DNA of 35,205 nt from positions 1 through 35,205 of the forward strand of contig MVBO01000151.1 in NCBI GenBank assembly GCA_002261195.1, written 5' to 3'. Source of the DNA: Bifiguratus adelaidae. Taxonomy: Eukaryota > Mucoromycota > Endogonomycetes > Endogonales. Every line of letters starts with the position of its first letter. The stretch's first letter is position 1. Both the position numbers and the translations under genes were made by a program. This document shows positions 21,179 to 29,149 of the stretch, piece by piece. The notes beneath the pieces were generated by a model that was not told where the DNA came from, searched no databases, and saw only the letters and a list, made by a program, of their open reading frames with translations.

Positions 21179-21585
21179 GATGCTGTGTGGCCGTTGCCCG
21201 GTATAATCTCGAATATGGACGCTCTGGAGGTAGATGCAGCAGCCACCGAGATAAAGGGAAAGGAGAGAAACTTGCCAAAGTGGAGAGGAAATTAATTCAT
21301 TAAGAGTTGAAGTCTAAATGACAATGAAGCTTATGTGCACGGCCGTCAACCACGATGCCACTCGTTCCAAGCTTTGTACAGGCCAAATTCATTCTTCTAC
21401 GTCTTATTAGACGCAAGACCACCTTCACGATGGCATATTGCTGGTATTCTCTCTCTTTAATTCTATCCTGCGCCTATTTCATGAGAACAAAAGGCCTACC
21501 ACACTCTATTTTAGATTGACGGGACAAGAAGGTCGAACACTTTTACCACTCCTCCTGACCGACAGCACATAGCCGTTTTCGTGAA
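21179..21585. other. Intergenic region between TLC gene and transposon relic
   Basis: About 400 bp. It must hold the TLC gene promoter (minus strand). No coding frame of quality was found, although the transposon relic may extend into its right end. Confidence 0.4.
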
Positions 21586-22312
21586 CAAGGCAAGAGGCAG
21601 GGCAAACGATCATTCTGTGGTCATTTCGATACCGACGGTGTCGATGTCTCGGTGTTCAAGCAAGACGGTGACTCCTAACGCAGCTCGGACAGATTGCAAT
21701 GGAAGGAACTGAAACCGGAGCCACGAAACGGTACGTTTTCATCGATCCTGGTAGAGCTGACCTTCTCTACTGCATGGAGGAGGAAGTGCGCCCTTTCGAA
21801 ACCCAATGTCTAACGGATCACCAGGCAGTCAACAACAAAGGAATGGAGGAGACCCGAATACGTAAATTCCGCATTTCGATGAAGGAAAATCGTTAATTCA
21901 AGGCTAGAATTCACTGTCTCAGTAACTCCGGACAACCAGCACAATTTAAAGGTTAGATTTTAATGAACTTGGCGCCAACTTATCACCCGCAAGTAGCCGA
22001 CGACAAGCTGGCAAAGCGCCTCCGAGAAAAGTTTGGGACCCAGGCTGTATTGGTCAGCGGATAAGTGCGAGCAATGGATGTAGCCATGCAGTCCTCCAAG
22101 GTCGTCATTGACAGGCCGCGCCGAACGCAAAGTTCCCGGAATCCACCAACGGAAAAGGATGGTGACGGATGCTCTGCCGGAGGAATTTAAAGTCTATCTG
22201 ATTGACAAATGTTATACACTTTCACACTCCCTTCCTGCGCATCGGAGGTGTCCACTTTTCAGGAGATCGATAACCATCGTCCTAAGCAAGGCGAGAAGTG
22301 GCCCCAATTGAT
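21586..22312 (+). mobile_element. Degenerate Fanzor/TnpB-like (IS200/IS605 OrfB-type) transposon nuclease relic
   Basis: Collinear pieces in shifting plus-strand frames match the layout of the eukaryotic OrfB/Fanzor-type nuclease: RQGKRSFCGHFDTDGVDVSV (~21,595-21,655), RYVFIDPGRADLLYCMEEE (~21,729-21,785, containing the DPG of RuvC-I), KGMEETRIRKFRISMKENR (~21,838-21,894), PQVADDKLAKRLREKFGTQA (~21,990-22,047), NAKFPESTNGKGW (~22,127-22,165) and EEFKVYLIDKCYT followed by SLPAHRRCPLF (~22,178-22,260). At least four stops or frameshifts break it, so it cannot make a working protein. I cannot see terminal inverted repeats or a duplicated target site. Family assignment rests on motif order from general knowledge and is moderate. 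It is probably an old insertion between the TLC and MCPH1-like genes. Confidence 0.55.
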
Positions 22313-22840
22313 GTGTCATAGCTTGTTTTAAGGTATGCGTACCCTATATATACTTTCCTTACTGATTGGCCCACTAAGGTGCTCGAACCCAATTTGTCTG
22401 CAAGCCGAACAGACCACGTCGTCGCCTCTTTGCAAAGTCTGTAATGTAGATTGATTGCAGCCCGCAACTTTCGCCTGATCATACAAGAGATGCGTAGGTT
22501 GGGTGAGAGGTCAGCAAGGTCCAGCAGGAAAGGGCAGGAGGAAGAGACAAGAGAAGTAGTAGATGGAATTAACCTGTGCAACTTATCGGTGGCAAGCAAA
22601 GATACGCTTGTAGAGTGATCTGCAGGGTGTGGTCGGGGACATAAATTGTATTTGGATGAACGGGGCACATGATGGAGAAATGGGGTATAGAGTAGCAATA
22701 GGGGGAAATTAGAATGGTCAACGACTCCAGACACGCTTGGATAGAGGGCTATTAATGTCGTTCTGGAGTTGATCGATAGTATATTTGCTATAAGGTAAAC
22801 CTGTTGCGGGAGGTTGAGTATATGTGCCTGTTGTGGGCGA
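22313..22840. other. 3' flank of the MCPH1-like gene
   Basis: About 530 bp with no supportable gene. It contains a possible last intron of the neighbouring BRCT gene: GTAATC at 22844 downward with an acceptor CAG near 22,800. If spliced, this would replace the final stop by the short ending FTL. Confidence 0.4.
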
Positions 22841-25014
22841 TTACCTACACTTCAGTTGCTCAATGGAATCAAAAAGCCAATTCTCCTTGACGATAGTAAT
22901 GCTGTGGTTCCCTCGTGCATTGCATGTACCAATGCAAAGCGTAGCATCCGTGATCCGTGCTACCAGCTTTCCTCCAGCGAGCTTGATCAGCTCGGTAATC
23001 TACAAGGCGTTAGTGAGTGATTTCTTCAGAGCAGCTAGTCATGTGCACTTACCTGACCCTTGTCGTATTTGGTCTGGCCCAAGTATACGGTCAAGTTGCG
23101 CGGAAAGATGAATGTCTTGGTGGAACCCTTCTTTTCGCGATCCTTGAGCGATAATCGGGCCATTTTGGCTTTTGGGAACCATTCCGTTACCTCGAACGCT
23201 TCCTCCATGACATACTCGTTACGTTCCAAGCTTGTATATAGCCTGTGCATTGTGCTAAGCGGGTGCTTTTCCATAGTTGCTCTTACCATCCAGGCTTGAC
23301 AAGCCAGGCACCTCGCAAGATACCCAACAAGACGGTCAGCGTTCTTCGGTTGGATCCAACTAAACAAGCGATGTTGCTTGTCAGTACGATCGCACTCCAC
23401 ACTCGATGCCACTTACCAATGACGTGAGTCGTGTCCGCTTTGACCTTTTCTTCTATCCGATATCTGCCCAATTTCTCAATGGTGGAGACACAGGTGGTTC
23501 TATCATTGTCCACCAGACTCGTGAGAACAATAGACGAGGTATATTTCTATGGCAGTCAGGATCCAGCAAGCGTACCAATTGTGAGTCTGGCGCTTACCTT
23601 TTGGATTTTAGACGGCGTTGAAGGAACGTGAGAGGTCGGAACTGATGTTGTGGAATCTGACTTTAGCAGTTGGTCCACGAAACGATTCTTGGCCGGAGTG
23701 ATATTGGGTGTTTCTAAAACTTTGCGCAAAGGTGTGCCGTAATCGGTCATGGGCGTTAGAGGAGAGATTGGAGAGTACTCGAGGGCTTTCGGGTTGTTCT
23801 TGTAGTCGGGTGTCTTTAGCATGAGTTTTTGACGCTTATTCTGATCCATAGGGCGAGGGGTTGATGGAGTTTTGGATAACTCTGGTAGAGGCACTGGCGT
23901 GATGGGTATGGTCGATCTACGAGCTGCCTTTGGCGTTTGAAATCCGTCGCCGTTTGATGTAGTCTTATCTGGTGGCGGTAACGGCAAGGTACCGACCTTC
24001 CAAACTGTCAAAGGTGTGCTTTTAAGGATCCTGTGTTGCGTGGGACCTAGACAGGAGTGTGTTAGTCGACAGGCCAGGTGCATAGCATATCAAATACTGA
24101 CTAGATTGACTGGGAGTCGGATTTGGACTTCCGTTGGATCTCGCTAGAATCCCGATCAGAATGTGTTCCTCGGTTTAGCTACGTTGTCCGTGACTTACGC
24201 TTATGATGCGATGACGTGAATCTGGAATCATCTGCTGCGATCTCGCGAATTTTCGTTGGCTCCATGGACCTTCGTCGTTTGCGACCGGTCGTACTAGTGA
24301 CTATTACTCTTTCCGCGGGAAAATCCTTTTCGGGAACGCGTGCTCCCAATGCTCTCGACCTGAATGATCACAACAGTCAGCCGAAGAGATGTTCGATCGA
24401 CACGGCAATCTTACCTGAGAAGCCAATTCAAATTGACTATATGAGTTTTCCTTGAGATCTGGGCCTTTTGATATGCCGCAACGGATCCCTTTTTGAAGAT
24501 GAGGTGGGTGACATTTTCTACATCGACAGACCGGGTCAATACCATGATGACTCGTCCTGGAGTTGAACGTCTCGAGCGCGCTTACCTGACATGACTTTGC
24601 GGACCTAGAAAAAAGACATGAGTGAAAGAACTTATACAACAGATCTCGCCCAGCCAGCCCATTCTTACGTACCTTCCCGCCAAGTGACATGACAACCGAC
24701 TCGAACTTTGACGACACATCAGCGCCGTCTTCTGTCCTGTAAAAGTCCTCAACGCGTCAGCATAATGCTGTTAACTATCTGCCCGGCTATTCCTTGGCTC
24801 ACCTGACATCTACATGCGCAACAACTCCAGCAAATATGGTGTTGCCCGGACGCTTTGTGGGCTCCTCACCCGGTACATCGCCATTCTCACCTGCGATAGA
24901 GGAGCTCCGTGTCAGAGAATGTCGCCTTGGACGAGGCGAGGCGACTGGTGGCTCTGCACTACTAGATCGCCTACGCTGAGTGTCCGCAGACGGCCTCAGG
25001 GCGAGCTTGGACAT
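22841..25014 (-). CDS. MCPH1: Microcephalin (MCPH1)-like protein with three BRCT domains
   Basis: Eleven exons (25014-24803, 24736-24673, 24604-24586, 24517-24415, 24359-24199, 24143-24102, 24046-23598, 23546-23417, 23359-23287, 23242-23053, 22999-22841) keep phase throughout and give 533 aa; exon 3 is 19 nt. BRCT1 covers ~58-150 (IFAGVVAHVDVRTEDG, NVTHLIFKKGSVAAYQKA, THIVNLNWLLRSRALGARVP). A basic and Pro/Thr-rich linker follows, with SP/TP sites (LEYSPISPLTPMTDYGTPLR) that suit cyclin-dependent kinases. BRCT2 is ~351-430 (SSIVLTSLVDNDRTTC, RTLTVLLGILRGAWLVKPGW) and BRCT3 ~455-533 (ITELIKLAGGKLVARI, ITIVKENWLFDSIEQLK). The order BRCT - linker - BRCT-BRCT and the RTLTVLLGI...GAWLV stretch are the MCPH1 signature. 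In animals MCPH1 acts in chromosome condensation and the DNA-damage response. Nuclear role here is inferred. Confidence 0.85.
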
Positions 25015-26034
25015 ACAAGCGTGTCACTGGCGTGAATGGCCCAGTTCCTTTATTTGGGAAGAACTTTCGCGCGTGACGCGTCTCCTTTTGTGCTTTGGGT
25101 GAATGATAAGGCTAGAGAAGGTTGAGGATAATAGACGCACTTGGGCAAGAGATCACCGTTGCCTTTTGCGTTACGCGTTGACTTGAATTATCCTTGCATG
25201 ACTATTTAGCGGATGATTTGCGCGCTGCAAGAGGTGCAATTGGCCTACAACCACGCGAGCCGCTTTGCTAGTAATCGAGTGTTGGCGTTCCACGAGAGCA
25301 GCAGCAATGGAAGGTACTAGAGTCATAATGTCCGCACGAGGGCATGCCATCTCCCCATCGTCAATTCATGGATCCAAGGTCATTATCGTGACGTCAATGA
25401 TTCGCGGTTCCCTGTATTCAACCACTACTCTCACTACAGCAATAGCAGCAGCCATCACCTCCTCCTCCTTGGTAGGCTGAGCCGATAGACCTGTCCTACC
25501 TATGTACACATTGACGCCAAGCAAAGCCACCTTGAACAAATATCATGATAACTCCTGGTCATACAAAACACTGGTTTTGTGACCGAAACGCGGCAATAGC
25601 AATTTGTCCCGCTGCGCCGATCTATTGAACCTTTGACACCAAAATAGAAATTCATAGCCAAATGTGTATGCATCGTTGGGCGCCATAAAAATCTTCCCAC
25701 AGCAGTCTTCATTCTTTGGGCCATGACATGCTTGTCTGGTGCATGACGCCGTGACTGTGAGTATTCTTGCCCTGTCTATCCACACCTATAACATCCTTGT
25801 CATCCAAGAATTCCTGCAATAGATCCCTCAATGACATCGTTGTGTAACCATAGTTATATATAGTATCACTGCAGAATTTTACAGTGGACGTACTGTCTCG
25901 CTCGGTTCTTTCTCTTGGCGCGCTCTCCCTTATTTTATTGCCCTTGCTTCTCTTGGTCCCTGTCTATTGGCGCTGTTGAGTCATCTTATCCAACGTATAA
26001 GCGTCTATCCATAGCCTAAAGAGCAATCATTCAG
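25015..26034. other. Intergenic region with one Cys-rich minus-strand frame
   Basis: About 1 kb. Near 25,546-25,785 the minus strand has an open stretch with SCTRQACHGPKNEDCCGKIF, then NDAYTFGYEFLFWCQRF. A second frame upstream (MSLRDLLQEFLDDKDVIG, ATG near 25,835) follows a TATATATA run at ~25,855-25,863. The two frames do not join through a good intron, so this is noted as possible debris or a very small gene, not annotated as a CDS. The right part holds the promoter of the next gene. Confidence 0.35.
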
Positions 26035-26113
26035 GTAAGTGATTATTCTGAGACATCCGTTTTTGGGTTTGTTGTACCCTGCAATGGCTAATCTACTTCT
26101 TTACTCCTTCTAG
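26035..26113 (+). other. Probable 5'-UTR intron of the Ser/Thr-rich membrane protein gene
   Basis: CAG/GTAAGT at 26034/26035 and a pyrimidine-rich CTTCTAG acceptor ending at 26113 bracket 79 nt. The first ATG after the splice is at 26127, followed by ATG ACC G and a second donor GTACGT. This suggests a tiny first coding exon. Confidence 0.5.
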
Positions 26114-26126
26114 TTAACTTATCATC

Positions 26127-27227
26127 ATGACCGGTACGTATTGGTGTTTATACCTTGGAGCGGGTCAGGTTTCGGTGGAGAGCATGCAAGGATACGGCAT
26201 AAAAGGTGGCGCCATAATTTCCCGTATTTCTGCGCTGGCACTTTATCAGTAGGTCGATGGGACTCGGCAGGCTTGGCGTCGTGGCAGCAGTGACTCTTGC
26301 GAAAGGTCCTCTGCCCTCTTGTGTATTGACCACGTCATGTACCGACGACCTAGGCCGGCATTGCCTTTGCAAAAATATCCAGGATCATTAGAGATTCCCG
26401 CTGCGAATTTAAGGGGAGCACGCATACCCGTGCAGTCACCTTTGCCCGTGCGCCTACCTCTCCCTGTGATGCCTGACAGCTCTCGTGTACCTACGCGGAC
26501 AGTTGCTAAAAGTTTCACGTCTTTTCCACATGCAGATACAACGTCGTCGTCGTCGTCGACTGATACCTGGTGGACCCCATCGCCCACATATACCCCAACG
26601 GATACGAGCACGAGCACGAACACGAACACATGGACCGATACGACCACGTCTACTACAATGCCATGGTGGACACCGTCGCCATCAGTCGCGACAGATTCCA
26701 ATGGTAATCCGATTACACCAACGTCTACAGACACCGCTAGCACAGATAGCGGTTCGTCCACAGACACCTCCAGCGACACCAGCGTGTGGATAGATCCTGC
26801 AACCTTGCCACCCATTACCCCTCCGCTTATCACACCCTTTTCTAATTCCTCCTCCGTCGCCCCTACTGATCTCAGCCAGATTGCCGCTTCTTCACAGCAA
26901 GCCTCATCTGGACCGAACAAAGATGCCATTATCGGTGGAACTGTGGGTGGAGTCGCCGCAGTTGCTCTCGTCGGTGCTCTTGGTCTCTTTGCCTTCAAGC
27001 GTCGGAGAGCCAAGGAGAATGAACTGGAAGCCTTCCACCCGGAAATGGACGACGAGGAGTACGCCGGGGGAGTCGGTGGGTACGCCAGCCCATCGCATCC
27101 CGTATACCCTAGTGAGAATCCCGGTATGACGCAAATTGGGCACCCAGCCAGCAATGCTGTAGGCCCTAGCGGCGGATACGGAGGCGATGGATATCGTAGC
27201 TGGGGCAATGAAGCACCCAAGTATTAA
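26127..27227 (+). CDS. Ser/Thr-rich single-pass plasma-membrane protein (N-terminal exons unresolved)
   Basis: The part from ~26,530 to the stop at 27227 is clearly coding. It starts with a Ser run, then a Thr/Ser/Trp/Pro-rich, surely O-glycosylated region with repeats (DTWWTPSPTYTPTDTST, TMPWWTPSPSVATDSNG). A membrane segment follows (AIIGGTVGGVAAVALVGALG LFAF), then a KRRR stop-transfer and an acidic then Gly/Tyr-rich tail ending NEAPKY. This is the design of fungal wall-stress sensor-like or mucin-like proteins. The N-terminus is uncertain: the frame continues open to an ATG at 26337, but a different frame at 26,258-26,388 has a leader-like stretch and cysteines in PLPSCVLTTSCTDDLGRHCL, as in CFEM-type ectodomains. 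Either one or two introns lie between 26134 and ~26,540 or a frameshift is present. Confidence 0.6.
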
Positions 27228-27578
27228 CGCATAACCATACCATAGCCATAGCTGACCAACAGTTTAGTTCAATGTACCATTGTATCATCCGTGACCTATC
27301 CAAAATCTATCTGAACCTTCATGTTCATTTATTACCTCTTCGCGCGGGATTATCGGTCTTGCCAAGCTATCCACATTGTGCAACTACCAGTTACACAAAC
27401 AGTCTTCGTACCGAGAGGTACCTCTTTTTATGGATGAGCCGGCATTGGATCAATTACGGCGCTCCTCTCTCGCTTGCTACTTGTCGACGTCCACCCGGCG
27501 GCTAATTGATCCCCATTGCTGCGGTTAACAAGGCTGTAAGAGATCGACGCGTCACACACTGTATATTGCCCGAACAAG
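27228..27578. other. Intergenic region
   Basis: About 350 bp between two plus-strand membrane protein genes. No gene or clear signal is seen. Confidence 0.5.
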
Positions 27579-28321
27579 ATGACATCCAACGCCACTGCCT
27601 CTCCGTCGGACCTTCCAAGCGTCAACTGTCCATACACCTATACGTATGCCGCTTGTGTCCTGGCAAGTACCCCAAATCAATGTTCACAACCTTGGATCAA
27701 CCAGTATACGCTGTGTGCGTATTGCAATGGAAACACGCAGGTAAGCGTCCAATCCGCAGAAGGTTAGGGAGAAGACACTGAATAGAGTAGCCGGTAGACA
27801 ACGCCATCAACTTTTGCGCGTCTACAAGAGGCATCACCTACTTGACAAATCCTGCAAACTCTTCAACTTTCGCCGCGTCTGTCTCATCCTTAGTTGGGAG
27901 CTCGCCAACGCCTTACCTCTATCCAACATCCACACCCGTACCGTACAGTTACATACCCTATTCCAATGCTAGCCCAAGCACAAGTGCAAGTGGCGCTTAT
28001 CAGACATCAAGTTCCGGTCCAAGCAGCTTATCGCCTACCGTACTTCCGGTGGTAATCCTCGTTCCAGCCGCTGCTATCATCACCATCGCCGCCTACGCCT
28101 TCAGTTACGCTCGGAAAAAGCGAAAACTTGAAGAGGAACAGGCAAGAAGGTATTCGGTTGCAGGGTACGCTTATCCCCCACCGGCTCCTATCTATGGCAA
28201 CCATGTCTACGTGTATCAGCAAATGCCGGATATCCCCCCGACTATCCCTATGTATTACATCCGCGATCCGGCTACAGAACCTCCGCAAGGATCCATGCCG
28301 ACACATACCTCTCCACAGTGA
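27579..28321 (+). CDS. Single-pass membrane protein with Cys-rich ectodomain and YPPP/IPMY tail
   Basis: Two exons, 27579-27740 and 27791-28321, join in phase 0 to 230 aa; the family is not recognised. The ectodomain (~1-60) has spaced cysteines (VNCPYTYTYAACVLASTPNQ, CSQPWINQYTLCAYCNGNTQ, INFCAST). A Ser/Thr/Pro/Tyr-rich linker follows with N-glycosylation sites, then a membrane helix at ~127-150 (VLPVVILVPAAAIITIAAYA) and a KKRKLEEEQARR stop-transfer. The tail reads GYAYPPPAPIYGNHVYVY and then IPPTIPMYYI. There is no N-terminal signal peptide, so the helix would act as a signal anchor with the N-terminus outside. The tail motif recurs in the next gene, which suggests a shared cytosolic partner. 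Sensor or adhesion roles are possible but not shown. Confidence 0.75.
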
Positions 28322-28822
28322 GGTACGAAGCGTATACGCTGGCCGGCAAACCATGAGTTTTGACAGGCCGGTATGCCCGAGGCAATTTACGAAATCCTGG
28401 GACAGTATGACTGGAATAGGTGAGTCGATATCCTCACGATCACGCCACATCGTGCAGATTGGCTCTCGTTCAGTGTCGATACCACGCATAGACATATCAT
28501 TCACATTCACACTATTTCACTAAAACTCTATCACCTTACTGTTCTCGTCATTCAATAAAACCATAGCATGATGATACCTTGGCGGATCCCGAACTGGAAA
28601 TGTGGTTACTTCGGGGCAGAAATAGGCATGTTGCGAAAATGGCCATTTTGTGTGACGACCAACTTGAAGAACCGCCTTGTGTCGCGTTGACGTACATCTT
28701 GAATCGCGCGCGTTCGGTCAACGGACCGTTAACGCCTTCTTTCGCTTCTTTCATCATCAATTGTTCTCAAACGACACGGCAACGCCCCCGCTTAATCTGC
28801 TGCCCTTTGACCGACGGCCGCG
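28322..28822. other. Intergenic region
   Basis: About 500 bp. Contains AATAAA at 28554-28559, 233 nt after the stop of the upstream gene, a plausible polyadenylation signal. A plus-strand open frame from 28579 runs through this stretch and over the next gene in a different frame, but lacks protein-like composition. Confidence 0.4.
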
Positions 28823-29149
28823 ATGAGCAGCATCCCGACTGGGATCACTTTGTTATCCATCCTATTCCCCATCGTCGTCTTCGCTATCGCTGTCACGACA
28901 CTTATTGCAAGGTGCAGAAAATTAAGGCGTTCAGAGGAACCCGAGCATCTCCAGCCCGTTTATGTCTACCCACCACCTATAACTGTATATGGACAAGAAG
29001 TCCACGTCTATCCACCTGGGCATATTGGACAAGATATTCCCATGTACGAAATGAACTATGCATCGGCACCTCCTCTCTATGCAACCTATGGTTGGAACCC
29101 ACCGAATCAACCGCCTTACCCAATGGACAGCAAAGCCCCAGCTTACTAG
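28823..29149 (+). CDS. Short membrane protein sharing the YPPP/IPMY tail with its upstream neighbour
   Basis: A single frame of 108 aa. After MSSIPTGIT comes one membrane helix (LLSILFPIVVFAIAVTTLIA), a basic stop-transfer RCRKLRRSEE, and a tail VYVYPPPITVYGQEVHVYPP then GQDIPMYEMNY and a Pro/Tyr-rich end. The tail has the same order and spacing as in the gene at 27579: YxYPPP, xxhYG, VxVY and IPMY. Unlike that gene it has no ectodomain. Either it is a truncated duplicate, an exon with the ectodomain was missed upstream, or it is a bona fide short form. I do not recognise a known family. Confidence 0.65.
   Translation: MSSIPTGITLLSILFPIVVFAIAVTTLIARCRKLRRSEEPEHLQPVYVYPPPITVYGQEVHVYPPGHIGQDIPMYEMNYASAPPLYATYGWNPPNQPPYPMDSKAPAY

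Noticed and set aside
22282-22734. Minus-strand 150-aa frame
   Set aside because: Ser/Leu-rich without structure, overlaps the end of the transposon relic, and begins at no convincing ATG; no supporting splice sites.
26246-27220. Minus-strand 324-aa frame opposite the Ser/Thr-rich protein gene
   Set aside because: It is produced by the antisense of ACN/TCN codon repeats; its long Val/Asp runs have no domain, whereas the plus strand has a helix and stop-transfer in the right order.
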